This document shows positions 25,785 to 33,852 of a stretch of 64,000 nucleotides of DNA, piece after piece (within the stretch, counting starts at the first letter, position 1; each line of letters begins with the position of its first letter). Position numbers and translations under genes: made by a program. The notes beneath the pieces were generated by a model. That model searched no databases. It saw nothing but the letters and a program-made list of their open reading frames with translations, and had not been told where the DNA came from. Location: assembly GCA_905215775.1 (NCBI GenBank), contig CAJMRM010000002.1:1-64000 (forward strand), given 5' to 3'. Origin of the DNA: an uncultured bacterium. Lineage in GTDB: Bacteria; Bacillota; Clostridia; Lachnospirales; Lachnospiraceae.

Positions 25785-27407
25785 ATGAAATATAAGAAAA
25801 AAATACTCTGCTTTTTTCTGTGCATAGCCCTTATGACAGGGCTTTTTCCAGTTTCCGCAGCCTTCGCTGCGGCTGACTGGCCCACAGACGTATCCATTTC
25901 CGCCGACGGCGGGATCCTGATGGACGCCGGCTCCGGCGCGATCCTCTATGAAAAAAATTCCCGGGAGGCCTACTATCCCGCCAGTATCACCAAGATCCTG
26001 ACGGCTCTGATTATTATTGAAAACTGCGATCTGGACGAGACTGTGACTTTTTCCAGCGAGGCTGTCAATACTCTGGAGCCAGGCGCCTCCATCCTTGGAG
26101 CGCGGGCCGGAGACCAGCTTTCTGTCCGGGAATGCCTCTACGCCCTTCTTCTGCAGTCTGCCAACGAGGTGGCCAACGCCCTGGCTGAGCACTGCTCCGG
26201 AAGCATCGGGGCCTTTGCGGAGCTGATGAACGAAAAAGCCCGTTCTCTGGGCTGTACCAGCTCCAATTTTGCCAATCCCAGCGGCCTCAACGATGAAAAC
26301 CACTATACCAGCGCCTACGACATGGCCCTGATCTCCCAGGCGGCCTTTTCCAATCCCACCTTTGTGGAGATCGACTCCACCACCTATTATGATGTTCCGG
26401 CAGGAAAGTTACAGCAGTATCCAGATGGCTGGCGCTACTACGCCCACCACCGGATGCTCAAAAAAAATGATTCCCTCTATTACAGCGGGATCATCGGCGG
26501 AAAAACGGGCTACACCTCCCTGGCAGGCAACACCCTGGTGACCTGCGCGGAACGGGACGGAATGAAGCTGATCGCCGTGATCTTAAACGGCCATCAGACC
26601 CATTATTCCGATACGAAGGCGCTCTTTGACTTTGGCTTTAAAAATTTCAGATCCGTGGCCGTGGCCGGCCAGGACAGCGTTTATCAGGAGATCGAAAACG
26701 ATCTGGCCATCGGCGGGATCCAGCTGGGCGGCTCCATACGGCTTTCTGTTGGAAAAAACAGCGCCGTGACGCTCCCGGCTGAGGGAGAATTTTCGGACGT
26801 ATCCTCTTCCCTGAACTATGATCTGCAGGAAGCGGCTCCGGCCTCTGCCGTGGCGCGGATCGACTACACATATGGAGACAGAAATGTGGGACATGCCTAT
26901 CTGGAGGCCGTCAGTGTCCCAGCCTATACACCGGATCCTGCTCTGCTGGCAGAGCTTGCGGAAAGCGCCGGGGCCATAGGCGGAACGGCCGGGGCGGATT
27001 CCGTGCCGGAAGCCGGAGAACCAGAACCGGCCGGCGCATTGGAGAGCTCTGGAGCGGATGAAGGCAGAGCCAGCGGGTCCGGCGTCCAGGAAAAGGACGA
27101 AAATCCAGAAACGGCGGGCCGGGAAGCGCCGGAAAAAAAGGACCGCTCTCCCGCAGTTTCCATCCTCATTAAGGGAATCTCCATTCTGGCTGTGATCTCT
27201 GTCATCGGGGCGGCCGTCTTCGGCTTTCTCACCTACCGGGCCCACAAGGAGCGGGCCGAGCGGATCCTCCGCCAGCAGCGCCGTGAAAACCGGCTGAGAA
27301 AGTGGGGATACTCCACCAGGGAGTTTGATCAGATCATGGAGGAGCATCTCCGCTCCAAAAACCAGATCAAAAAGCCGGGGATCCGAGACCGGTGGAAAAA
27401 ATCATAA
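25785..27407 (+). CDS. D-alanyl-D-alanine carboxypeptidase (low-molecular-mass PBP)
   Basis: A 540-residue exported peptidase S11 enzyme that trims the terminal D-Ala of peptidoglycan stem peptides. A signal peptide (residues 1-28) precedes the catalytic domain with all three motifs: SITK (67-70, Ser67 nucleophile), SAN (125-127) and KTG (240-242). A beta-rich PBP5-like domain follows to about residue 375, then an A/E/G/P-rich linker, one membrane segment near residue 465 and a basic cytoplasmic tail. The C-terminal anchor is a full membrane helix instead of the usual amphipathic one, and makes the protein longer than most. Monocistronic. Confidence 0.94.
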   Translation: MKYKKKILCFFLCIALMTGLFPVSAAFAAADWPTDVSISADGGILMDAGSGAILYEKNSREAYYPASITKILTALIIIENCDLDETVTFSSEAVNTLEPGASILGARAGDQLSVRECLYALLLQSANEVANALAEHCSGSIGAFAELMNEKARSLGCTSSNFANPSGLNDENHYTSAYDMALISQAAFSNPTFVEIDSTTYYDVPAGKLQQYPDGWRYYAHHRMLKKNDSLYYSGIIGGKTGYTSLAGNTLVTCAERDGMKLIAVILNGHQTHYSDTKALFDFGFKNFRSVAVAGQDSVYQEIENDLAIGGIQLGGSIRLSVGKNSAVTLPAEGEFSDVSSSLNYDLQEAAPASAVARIDYTYGDRNVGHAYLEAVSVPAYTPDPALLAELAESAGAIGGTAGADSVPEAGEPEPAGALESSGADEGRASGSGVQEKDENPETAGREAPEKKDRSPAVSILIKGISILAVISVIGAAVFGFLTYRAHKERAERILRQQRRENRLRKWGYSTREFDQIMEEHLRSKNQIKKPGIRDRWKKS

Positions 27408-27412
27408 CGCAG

Positions 27413-27437
27413 ATGGGGCGCCCAAAAGGCGCCCCAT
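27413..27437. terminator. Hairpin between convergent genes
   Basis: ATGGGGCGCC (27413-27422) and GGCGCCCCAT (27428-27437) form a perfect 10-bp stem with a CAAAA loop between two convergent genes. No clear T run follows, so termination strength is uncertain. Confidence 0.6.
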
Positions 27438-27440
27438 TGA

Positions 27441-28409
27441 TCATTTCCCCTGTTTTTTTGTTTTCATCCGCTCCGACCGGCGGAGTCTTGCCTCTTCTTT
27501 TTTCTGCACCACAAACGCTGCTCCGTCCTCTCCCACCAGCTTCTGGGTCTTCACCGCGAACACAGAACCGTCCTCGGCCTTTTTCATCCGAATCTTTCCC
27601 TTCATCGGGCCGTGCTCCGGGCATACGGCCAGGCACAGGTAAAATCTTTGCCCATAGGAAAACCATCGAATCTTTTTTCTGAGCGTCCGGCGGCATTTGT
27701 AGCAGACCATGTCCGTGACCCGTTTGTCCTTCATGGCCTCCTCCTTCGATGAAAAGCTCCTGGATACAAATTTGGAATAGTCCGGAAAATTCAGAATGAA
27801 TTCCTCCTCCTGGCACCGGGGGATCCGGTAGTAATCCACAGACACATAGTCTCCTACCGCTTCCATGTCCAGACACCCCAGGACCTTTCCCGTATAAACC
27901 GCATCGCCCAGGGCCCTGTGGAAGGGGGCGTCCAGCCGGATATTCAGGAGCTTCACAGCCTCGTCCAGAGCCTCCCTTGTCTTTCCGTCGGAAAAGGTAA
28001 GGCTGTATAGCTTCTGTACGTCATAAAACAGCAGCGGACTGGCAAAGGGGATCTCCATTCCATGATATACCATATTTCTCTGCAGCTCCGTCAGATCCAT
28101 GCTTCCCCAGGTACAGAAGACCGGCGACTCCCCGCACCACTCTATGAATTCCTCCATGACCTCCTTAAAAGGTCTTCCATTCCGGTCCAGCTCGTCCATG
28201 GACACATGGGTCACCTCAGAAATGATATAATGCAGCTGCCGGTACACGCACGGGCGGATCAGCCGGTGAAATTCCGACACCGGCTCCATTTTTTCATTGA
28301 GCTTCACAGCTCCGATCTCAAAAATCTCAAACGGCAGATGATCCAGGGCTGTGTCCTTTCCTGCCGCGCTCTGATTCCATTCCAGGTCAAATACAATATA
28401 ATTACTCAT
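27441..28409 (-). CDS. DEDDh-type 3'-5' exonuclease domain protein
   Basis: A 322-residue protein with an N-terminal DnaQ-like exonuclease domain: the first metal-binding motif is VFDLEWN (Asp8, Glu10), the second Asp lies in the WGSMDL region and the last motif is FHRALGDAVYT (His and Asp). Such proteins (KapD/ERI-like) act on RNA or DNA ends. The C-terminal 100 residues contain a CYKCR and CLAVCPEHGP cysteine cluster, perhaps a zinc site. The start codon has no ribosome binding site and lies only a few bases from an extended -10 promoter, so the mRNA may be leaderless. Confidence 0.88.
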   Translation of the reverse strand: MSNYIVFDLEWNQSAAGKDTALDHLPFEIFEIGAVKLNEKMEPVSEFHRLIRPCVYRQLHYIISEVTHVSMDELDRNGRPFKEVMEEFIEWCGESPVFCTWGSMDLTELQRNMVYHGMEIPFASPLLFYDVQKLYSLTFSDGKTREALDEAVKLLNIRLDAPFHRALGDAVYTGKVLGCLDMEAVGDYVSVDYYRIPRCQEEEFILNFPDYSKFVSRSFSSKEEAMKDKRVTDMVCYKCRRTLRKKIRWFSYGQRFYLCLAVCPEHGPMKGKIRMKKAEDGSVFAVKTQKLVGEDGAAFVVQKKEEARLRRSERMKTKKQGK

Positions 28410-28418
28410 AATACGCCC

Positions 28419-28446
28419 AGTATAGCACAGATTCCTTCCGTTGTAA
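28419..28446 (-). promoter_or_regulatory. Extended -10 promoter of the exonuclease gene
   Basis: On the minus strand TTACAA (28446-28441), 16 bp containing TGC, then TATACT (28424-28419). The start codon begins at 28409, so transcription should begin within a few bases of it. Confidence 0.5.
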
Positions 28447-28464
28447 ATTTGTAACCGACGGCAG

Positions 28465-28536
28465 GCCGCATCAGATAGAACGGCGCCCTTGACGGCGCCG
28501 GACTGCCGGCCCTGTCGGATCCTGGCCGGATGCGGC
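28465..28536. other. Three-way-junction sequence between divergent promoters
   Basis: Three nested inverted repeats: an outer stem GCCGCATC/GATGCGGC (28465-28472 with 28529-28536), CGGCGCC/GGCGCCG (28481-28487 with 28494-28500) and CCGGCC/GGCCGG (28506-28511 with 28524-28529, sharing one base with the outer stem). Together they could fold as a cloverleaf-like three-way junction on either strand. It lies upstream of both flanking promoters, so neither neighbouring mRNA should contain it. It could be a small RNA, a palindromic DNA repeat or a terminator for read-through. Confidence 0.5.
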
Positions 28537-28547
28537 TGAATTTCCGG

Positions 28548-28576
28548 TTGTTTTTCTCCCCTTCCGATATTATACT
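28548..28576 (+). promoter_or_regulatory. Promoter of the metallophosphoesterase gene
   Basis: TTGTTT (28548-28553), 17 bp, TATACT (28571-28576), 33 bp before the start codon. Confidence 0.65.
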
Positions 28577-28608
28577 AGGATCATAAGGAAAACATACGGG
28601 AGGTGCCC

Positions 28609-29433
28609 ATGAACGCCATCACCATTGCCCATTTAAGCGATATCCACCATAACCCCGACGAAAACAGCCAGATATCCACATTACTGCGGGAAAAGGGCCT
28701 GCTTGTGGAAAAGCTCCTGGGCCGGTGCCTGGAGACCCTGAGGCAGAGAAAGCCGGATATCATCCTGATCACCGGGGATATGACCCATGAAGGAACCACC
28801 GGTCATTACCGCTGGCTCCGGGACGCCCTTTCCGCTTCCCTGCCCGGTACCCCGGTGCTCTGCGCCATGGGAAACCATGACGTAAGGGGAGCATTCCGTG
28901 AAGGCTTTCTGGGACTCAGCCCCTCGGAGGGACCGTATTACGCGTCCGCGTCCGTCAAGGGCTGGCTTTTTGTCTCCCTGGACAGCGCCTTTGAAAAGGG
29001 CCTGGAAGGGGTGCTGACCGGAGAAGCCCTGGATTTCCTGGAGCATTCCATGGAGGCAGCGGGAAAAACCGGCTCCGGAGCGCCCTCCAGGCCGGAAACC
29101 ATTCTTCTGATGCACCATCCTCTCATGAAAGCGGCTGGCCCCATGGGGCTCACCGCAGAGCCGCGTTTCCTCCGCCTGCTGGAAAGCGGCCGCATTGCCG
29201 CCATGTTCAACGGCCACGTCCACGGCAGCTATACGGGGACGATCTGCGGCGTTCCCCAGTTCACGGCCGACTCCCTAAAAACCGGCTGCGATTACCACGG
29301 CCATTTCCTGGCCTATAACGACCGGGCCGGCTACCAGCTTGTGACCTTCCGGGAAAACGGAGACTGGAACGTGGAGCGTTTCCTTCTTCACCCGGAAATT
29401 GAAACGTTTTTTCAGAAAAACCTGTATAAATAA
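28609..29433 (+). CDS. Metallophosphoesterase (calcineurin-like)
   Basis: A 274-residue cytoplasmic phosphoesterase with the five metal-binding motifs in order: DIHH (Asp and His), GDMTHEG, GNHD, HHPL and GHVHGS. These bind two metal ions and act on phosphate mono- or diesters, nucleotides or similar substrates; the exact one cannot be told. Start is ATG 28609 behind GGGAGGTG, with an in-frame GTG inside that site rejected. Divergent from the exonuclease gene. Confidence 0.92.
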   Translation: MNAITIAHLSDIHHNPDENSQISTLLREKGLLVEKLLGRCLETLRQRKPDIILITGDMTHEGTTGHYRWLRDALSASLPGTPVLCAMGNHDVRGAFREGFLGLSPSEGPYYASASVKGWLFVSLDSAFEKGLEGVLTGEALDFLEHSMEAAGKTGSGAPSRPETILLMHHPLMKAAGPMGLTAEPRFLRLLESGRIAAMFNGHVHGSYTGTICGVPQFTADSLKTGCDYHGHFLAYNDRAGYQLVTFRENGDWNVERFLLHPEIETFFQKNLYK

Positions 29434-29501
29434 AATATTTTAACAGGTTATCTTTATATTATTTCTGACACAAGATTATTTCAAACACGGAGGGATCATG
29501 T

Positions 29502-29900
29502 ATGAAACACTTTACCGGACTTGCCCACATTGCCCTGTTCACCAGGGATCTGAAGACCTCGGCGGCATTTTATGAAGCCCTGGGCGGCGTTGTCACCGAC
29601 CGCGCGGACGTGGAAAAACCGGCCGGCACCAACCATATTGTCATGGTACAGATGCCCGGCTTTTTCCTGGAGATCATCGAGCCCCATGACGGAAGCCCCG
29701 TGACAGCGGAGGGCGGCCTGTTCCCGCATATCGCCATCGAGGTGGACGACATTGACGCAGCCTTTGCCGATGTAAAGGCTGCCGGAGTCTCCTCATTCCG
29801 CACAGAGGAGCCTATGACCATGCCCATCTTCGGCGGGATCCGGAACCTGTTCTTCAAGGGACCGGATGGGGAATTAATCGAATTGTTGCAGCATTTGTAA
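29502..29900 (+). CDS. VOC family protein (glyoxalase/bleomycin-resistance fold)
   Basis: A 132-residue metal-dependent protein with the paired beta-alpha-beta-beta-beta modules of the vicinal oxygen chelate fold: GLAHIALFTRDLKTSAAFY at the start and PHIAIEVDDIDAAFADVK in the second half, then FFKGPDGELIELLQ at the end. Candidate metal ligands are His9, His76 and the C-terminal Glu. The fold covers lactoylglutathione lyases, epimerases, dioxygenases and resistance proteins, so no substrate is assigned. Stands alone, followed by a strong terminator. Confidence 0.9.
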   Translation: MKHFTGLAHIALFTRDLKTSAAFYEALGGVVTDRADVEKPAGTNHIVMVQMPGFFLEIIEPHDGSPVTAEGGLFPHIAIEVDDIDAAFADVKAAGVSSFRTEEPMTMPIFGGIRNLFFKGPDGELIELLQHL

Positions 29901-29915
29901 TTTTTAAGACCATAT

Positions 29916-29965
29916 AAAAAGATCCTCTGCCGGACGGCCCGCACCGCTGGCAGAGGATCTTTTTT
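29916..29965. terminator. Strong bidirectional intrinsic terminator
   Basis: AAAAAGATCCTCTGCC (29916-29931) pairs perfectly with GGCAGAGGATCTTTTT (29949-29964). A and T runs serve both convergent genes. Confidence 0.9.
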
Positions 29966-29969
29966 CTTT

Positions 29970-30926
29970 TTACTGGAACAGCTGTCCCGTCACATCCAGG
30001 GGGATCATGAAGCTTACAGCCCCCATATATCCCGGCGCTACATCGTACTCGTCAAAGTAGATCACCAGCTCTCCGCTGTCACTGAAGGAATAGCTTTCTT
30101 CTCCGGTGAGGCCTGCAAAATCCATTTCCGGGAGATCTGAATCGATGAAATATGCGATATTTTCATCCTCCTTCATCTGGGCGCGCATCTGTTCCTTAAT
30201 ATTTTCGCTGATCTTTGTGAGCATTTCTCCGTTATCTCCGGTCAGCTCAGTAAGACTCACAGTATCTCCTGTCGTCTTATCAACGGTAAACACCTTCACA
30301 TACTGCGCACCGCTGGCCATGACCAGCGTAGTATTGATGCGGATGCTCACATACCGGTCGTTCTGGGACACGATATCATAGCTGGATTCCATGGAATAAT
30401 GGCCTTCTCCGCCGGATGCCTTCAGTTCCTCCTCATACTGGGCGATCAGAGACTCTGCGTACTCCTCGATCTCCTGATTGGCCGCGATCTCCGTCCCGTT
30501 TTCACTGTCGATCTTGGGAATGTCGATCCTGCTGTTAAAATTCCCCTTCTCGTCCTCAAAGGTCCGGAAGGTCATCACCTTCGCCAGGGCGCCGATGACC
30601 GGCAGCTTTTCCATGGCGTTGGCCGTCACCGGACTGATATTTGCCAGGGCGCCCACCGTCACAAGAACGGCTGCGGCTGCGGCTGCGGTCCTCTTCATCC
30701 ATACATGAGCTTTCATATTTTTTCTTCCTTTCCTGTCCTCCAGGGCGATCACCCCGGATACAGCCCTTTCTTTTTCTTCCTTTGCCTGCCTGATACCGGC
30801 CAGCATGCGCTCTCTGGCATGGGCCGGAACCGGGATCTCCTCATATTTCTGTTTCATCTCCATCACCTGGGCTTGGAACTCTTTTTCCAGAAGCTCCTCA
30901 TCCTCATATTTCCAATTCTTTTCCAT
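29970..30926 (-). CDS. rsiV: RsiV-like anti-sigma factor (DUF3298)
   Basis: A 318-residue single-pass membrane protein. A charged cytoplasmic N-terminus of about 95 residues should bind the sigma factor. One membrane segment follows (about residues 99-118, MKRTAAAAAAVLV), and then a NISPVTANAMEKLPVIG stretch and an extracytoplasmic domain with the DUF3298 fold (final 90 residues, ending SFMIPLDVTGQL). In Bacillus the homologous RsiV binds lysozyme and is then cleaved, which frees SigV. The gene follows the sigma factor by 21 bp on the same strand. Confidence 0.87.
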   Translation of the reverse strand: MEKNWKYEDEELLEKEFQAQVMEMKQKYEEIPVPAHARERMLAGIRQAKEEKERAVSGVIALEDRKGRKNMKAHVWMKRTAAAAAAVLVTVGALANISPVTANAMEKLPVIGALAKVMTFRTFEDEKGNFNSRIDIPKIDSENGTEIAANQEIEEYAESLIAQYEEELKASGGEGHYSMESSYDIVSQNDRYVSIRINTTLVMASGAQYVKVFTVDKTTGDTVSLTELTGDNGEMLTKISENIKEQMRAQMKEDENIAYFIDSDLPEMDFAGLTGEESYSFSDSGELVIYFDEYDVAPGYMGAVSFMIPLDVTGQLFQ

Positions 30927-30947
30927 TTTTTCCCTCCTGCTCTATAT

Positions 30948-31412
30948 TCAGGCCATTTTCACTTGCAGCTCTTTCAAGGTACGGTAGAGACGGCTTTTGA
31001 TGGTATTGGGATTTTCATCCATGACCATGGCGATCTCCTCCAGCTTCATGTCTTCAAAGAAACGAAGACGTATGAGTGTTTTCTGTTCATCCGTCAGTCC
31101 CGAAAGGGCTTTCTGCAGATCTGCATTTCCATAGGATGCATTGACAGCGATCTCGGCGGCCTCATCAAGAGAAACCGTTTCCCGCTTTTTCCGAAGCTGG
31201 CTGATGGCCGTGTTGATCACGATCCGGTAGATCCAGGTCTTGGCAAATGCAGGATTTTTCAGTTTTTCCGCCTCTTTTATGGCTTTATAGGCGCTTTCCT
31301 GGACAATATCCAGGGCGTCCTCCTCATTTCTGACATATCCATATGCCAGACGGTAAAATTGTCCATAGTTTTCTGTCAGCACATCTTCAATTATTTTTTC
31401 ACAGCTGTTCAT
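30948..31412 (-). CDS. sigV: ECF RNA polymerase sigma factor, SigV-like
   Basis: A 154-residue sigma-70 family factor with region 2 (about residues 13-80, including RLAYGYVRNEEDALDIVQES and KTWIYRIVINTAI) and region 4 (about 100-150, a helix-turn-helix in MKLEEIAMVMDENPNTIKSR), and no regions 1 or 3, as in ECF sigma factors. Pairing with a DUF3298 anti-sigma factor points to the SigV group, which in other Firmicutes controls lysozyme resistance. An ECF-type promoter (TGAAAC-N17-TGTCTA) lies 40-67 bp upstream, consistent with autoregulation. Confidence 0.9.
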   Translation of the reverse strand: MNSCEKIIEDVLTENYGQFYRLAYGYVRNEEDALDIVQESAYKAIKEAEKLKNPAFAKTWIYRIVINTAISQLRKKRETVSLDEAAEIAVNASYGNADLQKALSGLTDEQKTLIRLRFFEDMKLEEIAMVMDENPNTIKSRLYRTLKELQVKMA

Positions 31413-31450
31413 ATTGTCTTGTGCCTTTCTGTATTTTGTTTTCTATTCAT

Positions 31451-31479
31451 TAGACACCCCGCCGTCCGGGAAAGTTTCA
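31451..31479 (-). promoter_or_regulatory. ECF-type promoter of sigV-rsiV
   Basis: On the minus strand TGAAAC (31479-31474), a 17-bp spacer and TGTCTA (31456-31451) match the TGAAAC...CGTC pattern read by Bacillus ECF factors SigM, SigV and SigX, apart from the first -10 base. Confidence 0.65.
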
Positions 31480-31561
31480 CAGACCGGATCGTTTTCCTTC
31501 TGCTCCGGAATCTTTCCTTCTGACGGGAGCCCTGGGCCTCCGCCAGGACTTCACGATGGCT

Positions 31562-31590
31562 TTGACTTTCCTTATTATAACGCCTATAAT
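31562..31590 (+). promoter_or_regulatory. Promoter of the alcohol dehydrogenase gene
   Basis: TTGACT (31562-31567), 17 bp, TATAAT (31585-31590), 40 bp before the start codon. Confidence 0.75.
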
Positions 31591-31629
31591 AACAGAAGAT
31601 ACTGCTGATTTTTATTGGGGAGGATGGAC

Positions 31630-32670
31630 ATGCTCGCATATACATACAAGGATCGACAGAAATTTGTTTTAGAAGAAAAAGAAAAGCCTGTTTTAAAGGA
31701 CCCCAGGGATGCCATTGTAAGGGTCACCCTGGCCAGCATCTGTACCAGCGATCTCCACATTAAATACGGCTCCGTTCCCAGGGCTGTTCCCGGCGTCACC
31801 GTTGGGCATGAAATGGTGGGGATCGTGGAGGAAACAGGAAGCGCTGTCACAACGGTAAAGCCCGGGGACCGGGTCACGGTCAACGTGGAGACCTTCTGCG
31901 GGGAATGCTTCTTCTGCCAGCACGGCTTTGTCAACAACTGTGAGGATCCCGACGGCGGCTGGGCCCTTGGCTGCCGCATCGACGGCGGGCAGGCGGAGTA
32001 TGTGCGGGTTCCCCACGCAGACCAGGGGCTCAACCGCATCCCGGACTCCGTGACCGATGAGCAGGCCCTGTTCGTGGGCGACATCCTGGCCACCGGCTAC
32101 TGGGCCGCCAGAATTTCAGAAATCAAGCCCGACGATACGGTCCTCATCATCGGAGCAGGCCCCACGGGGCTCTGCACTCTGGCCTGTGTTCTCTTAAAAG
32201 AACCAGAAAAAGTCATTGTCTGCGAAACCGATGAACGGCGGATCGCCTTCGTAAGAGAACACTACCCACAGGCCCTGGTCTTTGATCCCCGATCTGAGGA
32301 CCCGGAATCCTTTGTAAGATCCCATACCCGCCACGGAGGTGCAGACGTGGTCCTGGAGGTGGCCGGTACGGAAAAAACCTTTGAAATGGCCTGGAAATGC
32401 GCCCGCCCCAACGCCGTCGTAACGGTCGTCGCCCTTTATGACCGCCCGCAGACGCTGCCGCTGCCGGATATGTACGGAAAAAATCTGACCTTTAAGACAG
32501 GCGGCGTGGACGGCTGCGACTGTGATGCGATCCTAAAGCTGATCGAGGAAGGCAAGCTCGACACGACTCCCCTGATCACGCACACCTACCCGCTGGAAAA
32601 AATTGAAGAAGCCTACGAGCTTTTTGAAGGGAAGCGGGACGGTGTGATCAAGGTGGCGGTGAGGGTGTGA
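31630..32670 (+). CDS. Zinc-dependent medium-chain alcohol dehydrogenase
   Basis: A 346-residue NAD(P)-dependent oxidoreductase. The catalytic zinc ligands are Cys38 and His60-Glu61 (GHEMVG), and four cysteines (90, 93, 96, 104) form the structural zinc lobe. The nucleotide-binding motif is GAGPTGL. I choose ATG 31630, which has GGGGAGG six bases upstream and gives the usual MLAYTY start; ATG 31624 touches the ribosome binding site. Related enzymes act on butanediol, isopropanol or simple alcohols, but the substrate cannot be told. Monocistronic. Confidence 0.93.
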   Translation: MLAYTYKDRQKFVLEEKEKPVLKDPRDAIVRVTLASICTSDLHIKYGSVPRAVPGVTVGHEMVGIVEETGSAVTTVKPGDRVTVNVETFCGECFFCQHGFVNNCEDPDGGWALGCRIDGGQAEYVRVPHADQGLNRIPDSVTDEQALFVGDILATGYWAARISEIKPDDTVLIIGAGPTGLCTLACVLLKEPEKVIVCETDERRIAFVREHYPQALVFDPRSEDPESFVRSHTRHGGADVVLEVAGTEKTFEMAWKCARPNAVVTVVALYDRPQTLPLPDMYGKNLTFKTGGVDGCDCDAILKLIEEGKLDTTPLITHTYPLEKIEEAYELFEGKRDGVIKVAVRV

Positions 32671-32674
32671 GGAA

Positions 32675-32714
32675 AAAGAAAGAGCCCCAGTTTTTTCTCG
32701 GGGTTCTTTCTTTT
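32675..32714 (+). terminator. Intrinsic terminator after the alcohol dehydrogenase gene
   Basis: AAAGAAAGAGCCCC (32675-32688) pairs with GGGGTTCTTTCTTTT (32700-32714) with a G-U pair and an AG-rich/T-rich flank on each side. Confidence 0.85.
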
Positions 32715-32740
32715 AAATACAGACTGCGATTCATTCCCTT

Positions 32741-33673
32741 TTATAGACTGAAATGAAACTGTTCATTTACAGAGGTTTTTACCATATCGATTAAAGTCAA
32801 AGCGGCTTCCGTTAGATGCTTCCCCTTCTTATATACTGCATAAAACGTTGCAGTAACAGGTGGATCCACCACTGAAAAAATACCCAGGTTTTCGCTATGG
32901 GCACTTCTGTCAATATAGCCTGCCAAAGAAAAACCAACACCATATCCAATATTTACCAGATTAATCATAACAAATATCTTTTTCAGGAGAAAGACATTTT
33001 TAGGAAAGACATTACAAGCCTTTAATACCTGGCTGCTGTACCTTCGGAGACTCTGAGATTCATTTACCAGCAAAAACCTCTCATTCTCAAACAATCTTAC
33101 ATCAATATATGGAAATGTGTGCCCCGGGCGTCTCTGCGCATTGACACAGAGCGGATGGTCCTTGTGCACCATAAAAACTACCTCATCATTCAAAAGCGGT
33201 ATATACTCAAAATCCTTGCGAAGTGTATTACAATTACAGAAAAAAATATCCAATTCATTATCTAAAAGCATCTGCTCCATTGGTACATAGTTATTTTCCA
33301 TCCAGACCAGTTTCGTCCTCGGATACATTTTATCCATATGAGGAAGTACCGCAGGCGTAAGAAAATGAGATCGTATATCCTGAATTCCCACTCTTAACCG
33401 TTCATCCTGTCCATTGATTATCTCAGAAAGCCCATAGTCAAAGCTTTCTTTCAACTTTAGCATCTGTCTGGCTTTATCTACATACAATTCACCCGCCTGT
33501 GTCAAAACAAAGGATTTTCCTATTCTTTCAAATAAGCGGATTCCAAGAATATTTTCCAGATTACTGATATAAAGACTCAATGCAGGTTGAGAAATAAAAA
33601 GAAGCTTAGCAGCTTGTGTAATATTACCTGTCTCTGCCAATGTGCATACATACATCTGCTCTTTTAAATTCAT
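32741..33673 (-). CDS. LysR family regulator divergent from the Opp module
   Basis: A 310-residue LysR regulator with the N-terminal winged helix-turn-helix (NITQAAKLLFISQPALSLYI) and a full effector domain. Codon use is clearly richer in A/T than that of genes outside the 32.7-40.5 kb stretch. It is divergent from the peptide transporter operon, with a 179-bp gap holding two AT palindromes that share one half-site. By position it should control that operon, probably in response to a peptide or to a product of the co-encoded hydrolase. Start ATG 33673 follows AGGAGGAAG. Confidence 0.92.
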   Translation of the reverse strand: MNLKEQMYVCTLAETGNITQAAKLLFISQPALSLYISNLENILGIRLFERIGKSFVLTQAGELYVDKARQMLKLKESFDYGLSEIINGQDERLRVGIQDIRSHFLTPAVLPHMDKMYPRTKLVWMENNYVPMEQMLLDNELDIFFCNCNTLRKDFEYIPLLNDEVVFMVHKDHPLCVNAQRRPGHTFPYIDVRLFENERFLLVNESQSLRRYSSQVLKACNVFPKNVFLLKKIFVMINLVNIGYGVGFSLAGYIDRSAHSENLGIFSVVDPPVTATFYAVYKKGKHLTEAALTLIDMVKTSVNEQFHFSL

Positions 33674-33726
33674 CTATTATTCTTCCTCCTTTTCTTTATT
33701 CTATCATAGGTTCATAAGAAAAACAA

Positions 33727-33740
33727 ATTATTTTAATAAT
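33727..33740. promoter_or_regulatory. AT palindrome, candidate LysR recruitment site
   Basis: ATTATT-TT-AATAAT is a perfect 14-bp palindrome. Its half-site AATAAT/ATTATT recurs around the -10 box of the opp promoter (33768-33785). Confidence 0.4.
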
Positions 33741-33750
33741 TTTAATTGAT

Positions 33751-33785
33751 TTTACAAATATTCGGTAAATAATTATAATATTATT
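33751..33785 (+). promoter_or_regulatory. Promoter of the second opp operon with palindrome around the -10 box
   Basis: TTTACA (33751-33756), 17 bp, TATAAT (33774-33779). The -10 box is framed exactly by AATAAT (33768-33773) and ATTATT (33780-33785), which would let a bound regulator affect polymerase directly. Confidence 0.6.
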
Positions 33786-33852
33786 ATGAAATATATTTTT
33801 CGACGTTTCTATCTAAAAAAATCAAATTTCAAATCAGAAGGAGGAAAGATTT

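Noticed and set aside
30399..31523. Plus-strand frame of 374 codons over the RsiV/SigV pair
   Set aside because: The minus strand encodes two recognisable proteins with proper start signals; the plus-strand product is F/H/L-rich without homology signs.
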